In this document: piece after piece, positions 35,442 through 44,333 of the stretch
Numbering within the stretch: the first letter of the stretch is position 1
Layout of the letters: each line of letters opens with the position of its first letter
Source of the DNA: Lentisphaerota bacterium
GTDB taxonomy: Bacteria; Verrucomicrobiota; Lentisphaeria; Victivallales; Victivallaceae
Direction: 5' to 3'
Assembly: GCA_017134815.1 (NCBI GenBank)
Contig: CP071032.1
Coordinates: forward strand, 248,001 to 312,000
DNA: 64,000 nucleotides
The notes under the pieces: model-generated
What the model saw: the letters and a program-made list of their open reading frames with translations, nothing else
What the model was told of the DNA's origin: nothing
Database searches by the model: none
Position numbers and translations under genes: made by a program

Positions 35442-37814
35442 ATGAAAAAACTACTTTTACTTTCAGCTTGCATCACGGTTTTGTTATCCCAGATATGTGC
35501 TTATGGAACGGATGTGACCTATACTCCTGTTGATTCAGCTAATGAAACTTTTGCCCCAGTAAGCGGCCTGCAGAAGACTTTTGCTGTTATTGACAATAAT
35601 AATGAAAAATTTCTTCTGACCTCTGTTCTCGCCTATTCAAAAGGAAACCCGCTTTATTATGGTTTGAGTCTGTCTCATATGCCAGATAACAATTCCCTCA
35701 CGCAGGTTGGAGGCTATAGAATAGAAGCGCTGGCTTTTACTGTTGACTCAGCCACCAGTCTTATTTATGTAATTGACACAAATGGTTCAACTCATATTTA
35801 CAGAGCCTATACGGTACCCAACGTTGCTCCTGAAGCAAATATACTGGCAGACTTAACTGAAGAAACTGCTGCAAGTCAGCCTTTTTTTCAGGATGATCAG
35901 GAGCAAGGAACCATATATCGCAATATAGTACCTGAGGGAAATATTTCCCCAGGGCTAATTAGTAGAAATCCGGGGCTTGGTTCTTTAGCTGTTCTTTTGG
36001 GAGGCTGGCTTTTCTATGGCAGAGAAAATACACTTACCTGTCTGAATAAAAATGTCGATAAAAGTGATTGCAGCTACAAGGTATTTAGTTCAGATACTCA
36101 AAGAATTACAAATATTTCAGCGGTGAATGAGCCGAATGGTTCACAAAAGCTTTTTGTTTTAGGGCTGAATGGAGAATATAAAGTCTTTGAGTGGAACAGA
36201 GCTAAGCTGCAGCTTAAGGAAGTAGGGCAGGGTACAGTACCAGATTTCTATGGGGCAGCAAATTTTATTGTTACACCTTTAGGTGAAGATTTTAATAGGA
36301 AAATAGTGCTGACTTATGTTAAAGACCAGGCAGTTAAATGGGCTGACTTAAGTGTGGAATCCAGCGATAACAGTATTGACTGGAACAGTCTAACGACTGG
36401 AGGCGTGCTGGCTACTAATGACAGGGAGTATGGAGCGGTGCTTCAGTATTTACTACCGGAGGACAGGGAAATTAACGGCAGTATTGTCGACAGGCCTCAG
36501 CAAGCCGGGAGTCAGGAGCTGATAATCATCAAAGCTGCAATTTTAATCGAAGCTTTTCCTTTCGTTTCATATCTGGACTCTTTTTTCTCTGGTTATTTAT
36601 GGTACAAAGCAAATCAAACCGTTGATATCGGAGAGGCATATAGAGTAAATTCTGATAATATTATCGGGGTAGCTTACGGCCCCCCGCCTTGTCAACCCGG
36701 AACTACAAGATCTTTTTTCACATTGGGAAGAAGAGTCAGTCAGGAAAAAGTTGAAACTAACGGCTATGACACCAGTACCCAGATTAGTTTTGGCGGTACC
36801 TCAAAGTCCGCATTTCAAGAGGGTTCTGCATGGGTTGGTCTTTATGCTAATTATGCTTACAATGCACTGAGTTCTGCAAGAATAGAGATTGGAGGTAATA
36901 ACGATTACGGATATACTTCAGCAAGCTCTAATGCTGGGAGTTCAAGTATTGAAACAGGAACCGGTACAATCGATGATCCATGGACAGGTGACGTGGGATA
37001 TATTTTCGTAGAACGTGGATATGACAGATACAATGTTTTTAAATTAACTCCCATAGCAGATTATGATTCATCATATGTCGATCAGAATAACAGCACTGTT
37101 ATAAATATGGCTGTCGCGCCTTACAAATTTGAACAACCATATATGTCATATGTTACTTTCAAGCTTAGCTCTCCTGCAGGAACAGATCCAATTATTTTAA
37201 ATTCATCAGAAGATACGGATCATGTGAAAAATCCGGCTGTAGTGTATGATAATTTCACTGGGTATACAGAAGGCATGCTGACTACAGGTGTGAACAGCTT
37301 TGTTTACGGAAATAACTTTACAAATTCTTTCTGGAATGCGGATAACAATATAGACAGTGCGAGTTATTATATCGATGAAAGTATAAATGCTGGAGCAGTA
37401 CATTATAAGACAAATACTAATATTTTAATAAATAATGCCAGTCGCTCTCAGGCAAATATCACTTTTGACCGCTCTAAGGAAGAATCCAACCAATTTGGAA
37501 CAGGAATAAATTTTGACCTGGAAGTTAAAGGTGGACTGGAAAAACTTAGAATTGGAGCAAAGTTTTCCAGTAAATTCGGCTTTACCGCCGGTAATCAAAC
37601 AAAACTGGGAGAACGGGCGAACTTTGGTTTTGGAGCCTGGGAAACAGTAAACATGCAATCGCCAAATATGGAGGTCCAGGCGCATTTACTGTTGCCTGGG
37701 AAAAAACAGAAAGTAAAGCCATTCTGGTGTCCGCAATGGGCCTGGGAAAAAGGAAACAGGCCATGGTGCATAATATATACTGTTCGTGCAAATCCCCATG
37801 CACGTTCACTGTGA
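35442..37814 (+). CDS. large unrecognised secreted protein
   Basis: 790 aa. Clear signal peptide (LLLLSACITVLLSQICA), then a mainly beta-rich protein with many Asn, Ser, Gly and Tyr. No family recognised. The first 330 residues show propeller-like strand spacing (LFVLGLNGEYKVFEWNRA). The middle part (about residues 440-540) is Gly/Ser-rich. Residues about 660-740 alternate polar and apolar residues (ITFDRSKEESNQFGTGINFD), as in beta-hairpins of pore-forming or adhesive proteins; this resemblance is only compositional. The last 40 residues are Trp-rich with two Cys (FWCPQW, RPWCIIY). GGGAG is 7 bases upstream. Base use is more AT-rich than the housekeeping genes. Confidence 0.65.
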   Translation: MKKLLLLSACITVLLSQICAYGTDVTYTPVDSANETFAPVSGLQKTFAVIDNNNEKFLLTSVLAYSKGNPLYYGLSLSHMPDNNSLTQVGGYRIEALAFTVDSATSLIYVIDTNGSTHIYRAYTVPNVAPEANILADLTEETAASQPFFQDDQEQGTIYRNIVPEGNISPGLISRNPGLGSLAVLLGGWLFYGRENTLTCLNKNVDKSDCSYKVFSSDTQRITNISAVNEPNGSQKLFVLGLNGEYKVFEWNRAKLQLKEVGQGTVPDFYGAANFIVTPLGEDFNRKIVLTYVKDQAVKWADLSVESSDNSIDWNSLTTGGVLATNDREYGAVLQYLLPEDREINGSIVDRPQQAGSQELIIIKAAILIEAFPFVSYLDSFFSGYLWYKANQTVDIGEAYRVNSDNIIGVAYGPPPCQPGTTRSFFTLGRRVSQEKVETNGYDTSTQISFGGTSKSAFQEGSAWVGLYANYAYNALSSARIEIGGNNDYGYTSASSNAGSSSIETGTGTIDDPWTGDVGYIFVERGYDRYNVFKLTPIADYDSSYVDQNNSTVINMAVAPYKFEQPYMSYVTFKLSSPAGTDPIILNSSEDTDHVKNPAVVYDNFTGYTEGMLTTGVNSFVYGNNFTNSFWNADNNIDSASYYIDESINAGAVHYKTNTNILINNASRSQANITFDRSKEESNQFGTGINFDLEVKGGLEKLRIGAKFSSKFGFTAGNQTKLGERANFGFGAWETVNMQSPNMEVQAHLLLPGKKQKVKPFWCPQWAWEKGNRPWCIIYTVRANPHARSL

Positions 37815-37956
37815 TTTTTTTATAACTTTTGACTTTGACAGTTAAAAGGAAGTTTCAGGTTCCGGTCAGCATCCTCATTTTACATTATACTAATAAAAAC
37901 TATCAAATATATTATGTGACAGAGGGTGCTGCCGGAATTGCATATATTTACGCCGG

Positions 37957-39189
37957 TTAACTGCCGGCGTACTTTGAGTAAGTATGTGATTTTGTCAGAA
38001 ATCTTTTGGTGGTTGATGCTGCCATGGTTAAACTGCTTTTCAAGCTCGTATTGTGGTTACACAAATAAGCCTGATAGAACTTATAAATTTTTTCGGTTGC
38101 ATTACGCAGTTTGTGAGAGCCGTGCAGCCGATAAAGCTCTCTTTCTATGAACTTGTCAATTACTGAAATTTGCTGCTCAGTACCGTTGGGGATATCCGCA
38201 TCATCTCTATTCAGCAAGAAGTCAATGTAGAATATTCTTTTCATCAAGTCTCCTCTGATAAAAGGATAGTTCCGGGCTGTCATCAGGAGCCCGTAAAGAT
38301 TATTAAGGAGGCTGCTGACCTCTGATATGTAATCCATGCCTAAAACCTTTTTTACAGCTTTATGGAAATGTCTTTTGTGTAAAAATTTCATGCTGTTATA
38401 ATCTTTAAGCAGCGCTTTTGCTTTGAGCAGTCTCAGCTCATCCTGTGACGACGCTCTGGATGGACTGACCCCTTCAGCAATTGAGAACAGTTCGGCGTCT
38501 GGTGTATACATGGTCGATTCCGCTATTTCCATTTCCTGCGGCCATCTGTATCTGGTGGGGTAGCACTCTTTTGAACTTGACGCGGTAAGAAAGCCCCAGC
38601 GCTTATCATTTGCAGGGACTTTTTGATTGACTTCGCGGTGGATGGTGTATTTATCGACTTTCAAAGGACGCCATGTCTGGACCAGCAAATCGTCAACAAT
38701 GCCGGCGTAGCCCAGAATTATACACGCGAAGTTGTGACAATTCCTTTTTAGCAGATTAAAATCAGTAAATGTAGAGTCATGCTCCAGTTCAACCTTATTT
38801 ACTATATTTTGACTGAAGGTGTTGGGGTTTGTAATCTGCTTCATAAGCTCATATAATTTCATCCAGGTCCACTTTGAAATGTAATAATGCTTTGCATAAA
38901 TGGTTATTGCATCTTTGCTGCTGCTGGTCAGCTGTTCGAATATGACTTCTCCTCTTGTATTTCTCAAAATATGTGAAATGGGTACATGACAGTGCCTGTT
39001 GGTCCAGTTGTCAATCTTTTTCCCGCTGGCAGGAACTGTTCCAATACTGCAGACAGTATAGAAAAGACCGTTTGAACTTCTGCGGCTTAAGATGATTACT
39101 GCATGATCATAATGTTCAAAAGTGCAGTATGATATTATGTGCTTCCTTTCTCCTATCTGTTCTTCCGAGAATATTTTTTCCAATTGCAT
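37957..39189 (-). CDS. putative permuted-papain (PPPDE/LRAT-like) protein
   Basis: 410 aa, unrecognised as a whole. The N-terminal 170 residues carry the two landmarks of the permuted papain-like fold: an early His on a strand (FEHYDHAVIIL, H29) and a later Cys heading a helix (FNLLKRNCHNFACIILG, C151). This matches the order and local sequence of PPPDE/LRAT/NlpC-type thiol hydrolases (compare NCNNF in PPPDE). The C-terminal 240 residues are helical and basic with no known domain. No signal peptide, so it acts in the cytoplasm or is delivered by another route. ATG 39189 with GAGG nearby is preferred over TTG 39207. Possibly a protease, deconjugase or acyltransferase; low certainty. Confidence 0.5.
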   Translation of the reverse strand: MQLEKIFSEEQIGERKHIISYCTFEHYDHAVIILSRRSSNGLFYTVCSIGTVPASGKKIDNWTNRHCHVPISHILRNTRGEVIFEQLTSSSKDAITIYAKHYYISKWTWMKLYELMKQITNPNTFSQNIVNKVELEHDSTFTDFNLLKRNCHNFACIILGYAGIVDDLLVQTWRPLKVDKYTIHREVNQKVPANDKRWGFLTASSSKECYPTRYRWPQEMEIAESTMYTPDAELFSIAEGVSPSRASSQDELRLLKAKALLKDYNSMKFLHKRHFHKAVKKVLGMDYISEVSSLLNNLYGLLMTARNYPFIRGDLMKRIFYIDFLLNRDDADIPNGTEQQISVIDKFIERELYRLHGSHKLRNATEKIYKFYQAYLCNHNTSLKSSLTMAASTTKRFLTKSHTYSKYAGS

Positions 39190-39776
39190 AATAGACCTCA
39201 ATTCCAATAAATTTTTAACTACTTTTACTCAACTGTGAATCCCTTCAAAAATGTCCCTGCAATTCCTTGTGAGGAGTTATCGTAAAACAATTTTTACCCA
39301 AAAATTCCCTTAATTTTGATTAAACTCATCATTACTTTACTAACTGTAATGCTCTCAGAAATAGAGTTTCCTATTTATCTGCTGCATTAGTGTACAGGTG
39401 CCTCTATTTTGTTCTTTTTGTGTGGATAAAAAGTAATAATATTAAATGACAGGGGGAATTGAAGGAGCAGTTTTGAATTTTATATACTTTTAAAAAAGTA
39501 ATATTAATAGTAGCATTTTAGTGAAATAGAATGTGAACAAACAGATAATGTTGATTGTAATTAATTTATAATTAGTTATTTAAGTATGTTGTTTTATCGG
39601 TTGTTTTGGAGTTTTAGTTTTATCTATATAAAATAAGGCAGTCTTGTTGTTTTCATTATTTGCAAGCTGTTTTCTTTGTCAGTCCGGTTATCTATTTGTG
39701 TCATTTTTTCAAATATGAGAATGAAGTCCGGGTTAATTATTTTGTAATTAACTTTTTGCTGCTTGCCTGTCTCAAA
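39190..39776. other. AT-rich intergenic region
   Basis: About 590 bases upstream of the permuted-papain gene and downstream of the S24 repressor. Very AT-rich, with no ORF with a credible start and no clear hairpin. It should contain the promoter of the 37957-39189 gene. Confidence 0.55.
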
Positions 39777-40508
39777 CTAATACCCGCTTTTATGACGCTC
39801 CCACCTTCTTATACGCAAATTAATGTTGGCTTCTATTACCGGGTACATCCAGACAATGTAGTTGGGGTCTGATTTACAGTGCCATTCAAAGTTCTTGCCC
39901 GACGGGTTTTCAGATTCCAGGTATATAATATTGTTTTTGCGGTAATATTTTTTTACTACTACCTGACCGCTTCGCAGTTTGGCAGCAACAATATCGCCTC
40001 GTTGCGGATATTCCCCGCCAGCAACCAGCAGGGTTGTGCCATGTGGAAATTCTGGACTCATTGAGTCGCCTTCAACGTCTAGAGCAAAATATCCAGGTTT
40101 GATTTCTGATTTAAACAATTCAAAATGATCTGCACAGCCAACGGCAAAATCATCTATCGGTTCAAGGGCAGGTTCATAGGTTGCGGCCTGAGCGAAAGAT
40201 ATTACAGGAACCTCCTGCATTGTTCCCGGTTTTACCAGTGAAGCCTCATCTGCTGCCGCTGGAAGTTGACTTTCACCTGTTTTGCTCAGGATGTAGAGCC
40301 TTGTCATACTTTCAAGTTCATCAGGCGGAATATCCAGAATTGCTTTGATGGTATCAAACTGGTGCTTGCTGATAAAATTTTTGCCTTTTATTATATTGGA
40401 AATATATGGCTGAGAGACTTTTAGGGTTTTTGCAATGTCTTTCTGGGTTTTGCTGTTGGCTTTTAAAACTGATTTTAGAATTAAGCCAAATTTAATTTTT
40501 GCGTCCAT
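39777..40508 (-). CDS. XRE-S24 (phage-repressor/LexA-like) regulator
   Basis: 243 aa. N-terminal Cro/C1 helix-turn-helix (TQKDIAKTLKVSQPYISNII, about residues 20-40) and a C-terminal S24 peptidase domain with the nucleophile in VEGDSMSPEFPHGTTLLV and the Lys in GQVVVKKYYRK. The region before it reads VPVISFAQAATYEP, where LexA/CI normally carry an Ala-Gly or Cys-Gly cleavage bond; none is present, so self-cleavage is uncertain. Likely controls an accessory or stress-induced module. No phage structural genes are visible. Confidence 0.85.
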   Translation of the reverse strand: MDAKIKFGLILKSVLKANSKTQKDIAKTLKVSQPYISNIIKGKNFISKHQFDTIKAILDIPPDELESMTRLYILSKTGESQLPAAADEASLVKPGTMQEVPVISFAQAATYEPALEPIDDFAVGCADHFELFKSEIKPGYFALDVEGDSMSPEFPHGTTLLVAGGEYPQRGDIVAAKLRSGQVVVKKYYRKNNIIYLESENPSGKNFEWHCKSDPNYIVWMYPVIEANINLRIRRWERHKSGY

Positions 40509-40666
40509 TGTTTATTCTATCCGGTTTAAATGTAATAATTTCTACCTTCTAAAAATATAAATTAATGGTTATAAGTCAAGTTGTTTTCAGGATTTTTTCA
40601 AGTTTAAATAATTAAAATATAATAATAAGGTTATATTTATTGAAGAAGGTTTCCTCTTTTATAATT

Positions 40667-40732
40667 ATGAAAGTAATACTGCAGTCGCGTTTGTTGCTGC
40701 TTTTGTTGTTATTGTTATCTGTTTACTGGTAA
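40667..40732 (+). CDS. candidate 21-aa Leu-rich membrane peptide
   Basis: ATG, a short basic start (MKVILQSR), nine consecutive Leu, then SVYW and a stop. A GAAGAAGG purine stretch lies about 17 bases upstream, farther than optimal. Size and composition recall small type I toxin-like or leader peptides, but no antisense RNA is evident. Confidence 0.2.
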   Translation: MKVILQSRLLLLLLLLLSVYW

Positions 40733-40932
40733 ATTATTATCGAATAATATTTGCCGAGAGGTACGGGTGAAATCAGGGTTTGTCTTGATTTATTTTATCA
40801 AAAATAAAAGAGAAAGTGATGATTTATTATAGAAAATATAAGTAATTGGTTATATTTTGTGTGATTGAGAAGCTGAACGCGGTTATAAAAAGTGACAGCG
40901 CAAAATTTATTTTAAGTAAAACAAGGTTTATA

Positions 40933-41085
40933 ATGCATATTCACGCGAGTTTAAGAAAGAGCGGATCCTGGTTTCGAGTTAAACGGGCATATTTGCAGCG
41001 CAATTCCATAAGCAGCCCTGCAGGAATTTTTTTAATCCTGGTTGCAGTTTTTGTGATATTTTTAAAACTTATATTAAATTGGTGA
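40933..41085 (+). CDS. candidate 50-aa small membrane protein
   Basis: From ATG 40933 (AAGG 6 bases upstream) the product has a basic N-terminal half and a C-terminal hydrophobic helix (AGIFLILVAVFVIFLKLIL). A longer reading from a TTG at 40846 lacks a ribosome binding site. No homologue recognised; may be a chance ORF. Confidence 0.25.
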   Translation: MHIHASLRKSGSWFRVKRAYLQRNSISSPAGIFLILVAVFVIFLKLILNW

Positions 41086-41306
41086 TCGCAAATGATCTTT
41101 TCTTATTTCGACGTCATATTTTCTATTAAGATGAGTTTACTGATTGAGCTGGTAGTGTATTTAATCAGAGACTGCCCTGACATATTAATTATGAGCTAGC
41201 AGGAAGCTTGAAGCACTGCGAGTTAAAGTCTATACCCAATCAGCATTTTACAGGAATAAAGAGTTGAATTAAGATAGGCTCTAAGTGCTTAAATGCTAAG
41301 ATAATG

Positions 41307-41398
<92 letters not shown>

Positions 41399-41486
41399 GG
41401 GTCTGATGCCAATTGCAAGAGATGTTATTATACTGCTTTGTGCTGAATCATCAAACTCAAAACGTAAAAAAAACGTAAAAAAATTA

Positions 41487-42038
41487 TCATTTTTTCCAAA
41501 TGTTTTCTCTAAACAGTTCATCCAAAGGCAGTCGCCTGGATGGTAAAGGTAAATCAGCAGAATAGCCCAGCGTGATCAAGCTGACCGGCTTAAGATTTGA
41601 AGGCAGTTTTAAAATTTTTTTTATGTACTTTGCCTTAAACCAGCCTATCCAGCAGCTGCCAATGCCCTGTTCCTCCGCGGCAAGGACAAAATGCTCTCCC
41701 GCAATGCCAAGGTCAAGGTAGTGGTAGTTGATACCTGAAACCATTGGAGCAAGCCAATGAGTAACCGGGTTGATTTTAGCGCATAAAACAACTATAACTG
41801 GAGCTTTAACCGCCCAGGGCATTGGAATACCTGGGAGGAAGCCTTCAGTGCAGATTTTTTGCCGCAGCAAGTCATCCTTGACAATTACAAATCGCCAAGG
41901 CTGTTTATTGCAGGCGGATGGGGCCCAGTGTGCCGCTTCAAGGCAGTTTTTTAAAATCTCGTCTGGAACTGGTTTATCCAGATAATTTCTGCAGCTGACG
42001 CGTTGCTTCGAGAGTTCCAGCATTTTCAAATCAGACAT
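41487..42038 (-). CDS. nitroreductase family protein
   Basis: 183 aa from ATG 42038 (AGGAAA 9 bases upstream); the longer frame reaches into a tRNA-Glu gene and is rejected. FMN-binding motifs SKQRVSCRNYLDKPVP, AAHWAPSACNKQPWRFVIV and GIGSCWIGWFKAKYI, and the late TLGYSADLPLPSRR, match the NfsA/BluB-like nitroreductase fold. Uses NAD(P)H to reduce an unknown acceptor. Flanked by tRNA genes on both sides. Confidence 0.88.
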   Translation of the reverse strand: MSDLKMLELSKQRVSCRNYLDKPVPDEILKNCLEAAHWAPSACNKQPWRFVIVKDDLLRQKICTEGFLPGIPMPWAVKAPVIVVLCAKINPVTHWLAPMVSGINYHYLDLGIAGEHFVLAAEEQGIGSCWIGWFKAKYIKKILKLPSNLKPVSLITLGYSADLPLPSRRLPLDELFRENIWKK

Positions 42039-42113
42039 AAATAATTTCCTGTGAATTTTATAATAAAATACATCGCTTGCTGAGTGAGTAAAATGCTGAA
42101 AGCAAAAAAAGAG

Positions 42114-42189
<76 letters not shown>

Positions 42190-42207
42190 GCATGTATTTA
42201 AAAAAGC

Positions 42208-42283
<76 letters not shown>

Positions 42284-42301
42284 GCATGTAACCAAAAAAA
42301 T

Positions 42302-42377
<76 letters not shown>

Positions 42378-42427
42378 GCGTTAATGCGCCGATAACAGCC
42401 TGTCATTTTTCAGCGTCTGCCGGAAAC

Positions 42428-42503
<76 letters not shown>

Positions 42504-42676
42504 GCTAGAAAAATGAGGTGTTATTATATGGCTTTTTGCAACAAATTCAAGTAGCAAAAAACAAAAAAAAACGAAAATAGTTTGATTAAACATGATATAA
42601 ATTGCCCGATAAAGTTACTGCACAAGCATTAACGGGATGAAAAAACTGTTTCTGCTAATCGCGATGCTGCTTTAGA

Positions 42677-44269
42677 CTATTTTGTCTTCCGGCAGGAATC
42701 CAGGACTTTTTTTGCCACCTTTTCAAATATTTTGGGGTAGCGGATTAATTCTTTCTGATAGGGGCATTTTTCGGGAAACTGCCATAAGTCATTGCAGCAG
42801 AATCTGCAGGCTCCATGAGCTCTGGACAGGTGACGGGAACTGCGGTCGTAATTCAATTGCCCTTTGCGAAACATCTCCGCAAGAACTTTTGCCATCATTT
42901 CAAAAGGAATAAAGTGATAAGCCATAATAATATTCCAGCCCTGCACGGATATCCGGTGCCTTATCTCATCATCCTGTCCGTCTATCCTGACGGCTATGAC
43001 ATCGTTATATCCGGGCGGTTGAACCCGGTTTTCAGACTCCAAAATTTCCGTATCGCTGCTGAACTCATTTTTGAATACCTGCCAGGCATCGGCTGAGAAG
43101 CGCGAATGCGGTACAAAGTTCTGCCAGTATGAAAAGTGGGGGCAGGTTATAATCCGGGTTTTAAGATGATAATCACGGTACTTGATTTCAAGATATTTTT
43201 CCCTTTCGGTGGTTTCCTTCAGGAGCTGGAAGATATCTTTGCCTTGCCAGTCAAGATCCAGATAAGGACCAAAAATTTCACCAAACATATTAACGGAACT
43301 CCTGCCGACAATTACCAGCAGTTCCGGTCTGCTCTGAATTACTTGAGACACCGCATAGCCATGGATATTTACACAGTTTTCAGTAATACGTTCTGTAGGA
43401 ATATCGTAGGTGGAGCTCCATCCAGGGGAGGCGCAGGCTATTAAATCATGCTGGGAAACATCTTCACCAATGGTCAGTTCCGAATCGGCCAGTTCATCGC
43501 GGCACATGTTTTTAAAAAGCTCAAGTACATTGATAAAGCGTTGATAATAAGATGTACAGTTTTCAAAGATATCAATATTGATACCTGAGACCGGCTTTAA
43601 AACACCGGCGATAACCTCGCCGCGTTTAAAATCCGGCTTGTCTTCCTTTTTGCTTGACTTGTCTTTCAATACTACATAGCGTGCATCAGGAGTCCAGGCC
43701 AGTTCAATTGCGGTTGGTTCAGGTTCATGAATGTATTGTACAGTCAACAGCAGCCAGCGATGGTCTGCACTGCGGGCTGTACTTATTATCCAGCCATCTT
43801 TGGCAGCTTTGATTTCAGTGCCTTCAACAATGTGCGGCAGCAGAAATGCCGGGTCGAGGCTTTCCTGGAAAATTGTCTGATGACGATAATGATAGGCATA
43901 TTGCTCATCTTCATTAAAATGTGGATATGCCCAGCGGGCTCCGGAGCTTGAAGGGAAATAAGAAGTTAAATTTGGGTTTATTCCCATTGTCATTATAGGT
44001 GCTTTTCGACAGCCGTGCATTATGGCCGGGTCGATGAGGTTAAAACCGCTGGATACCGCCTGCATCCATTTTACCGGCTCCATTGGTCCAGTCTGTTGCG
44101 GAAGATGTCTGAGTACCTCGGCTGGGTAGCGCTCAGTCCATGAGTAAGCCGGGTAGGGGCCGTATGGGGGGATTCCGCCCCAGAACCATTTACAGGTACG
44201 GCAGGATTTTACTTCGTTGACCAGTTTTACTTCGATTGGCGGCACTGCAGCTTTTTTAAAAAAAGACAT
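42677..44269 (-). CDS. UDG-superfamily-like protein with Cys clusters
   Basis: 530 aa from ATG 44269 (AAGGAAG 7 bases upstream). C23-x2-C26 (SCRTCKWFW), then TMGINPNLTSYFP (residues 94-106), resembling the N-terminal motif of UDG/MUG-type glycosylases, followed much later by NIHGYAVSQVIQSRPELLVI and TRIITCPHFSYW, which resemble the UDG core strands and C-terminal His motif. The C-terminus has GACRFCCNDLWQFPEKCPY. The separated Cys groups could bind an Fe-S cluster as in family-4/5 UDGs, or zinc. The insert between the motifs is unusually long. Last gene of the six-gene run. Whether it acts on DNA is unknown; the superfamily call is by motif only. Confidence 0.5.
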   Translation of the reverse strand: MSFFKKAAVPPIEVKLVNEVKSCRTCKWFWGGIPPYGPYPAYSWTERYPAEVLRHLPQQTGPMEPVKWMQAVSSGFNLIDPAIMHGCRKAPIMTMGINPNLTSYFPSSSGARWAYPHFNEDEQYAYHYRHQTIFQESLDPAFLLPHIVEGTEIKAAKDGWIISTARSADHRWLLLTVQYIHEPEPTAIELAWTPDARYVVLKDKSSKKEDKPDFKRGEVIAGVLKPVSGINIDIFENCTSYYQRFINVLELFKNMCRDELADSELTIGEDVSQHDLIACASPGWSSTYDIPTERITENCVNIHGYAVSQVIQSRPELLVIVGRSSVNMFGEIFGPYLDLDWQGKDIFQLLKETTEREKYLEIKYRDYHLKTRIITCPHFSYWQNFVPHSRFSADAWQVFKNEFSSDTEILESENRVQPPGYNDVIAVRIDGQDDEIRHRISVQGWNIIMAYHFIPFEMMAKVLAEMFRKGQLNYDRSSRHLSRAHGACRFCCNDLWQFPEKCPYQKELIRYPKIFEKVAKKVLDSCRKTK

Positions 44270-44333
44270 ATTATGACTTCCTTGCAATATTTTTGGAACA
44301 CGGAGCACCCCAAGGTCCGTGTTCCAAAAAGGT

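Noticed and set aside
37949-37971. TACGCCGG/CCGGCGTA hairpin between convergent genes
   Set aside because: It overlaps the stop region of the minus-strand gene and lacks a good T-tract on either side; left uncalled.
39660-39872. 70-codon plus-strand ORF
   Set aside because: It overlaps the 3' end of the S24 gene antisense, with no ribosome binding site or recognisable product.
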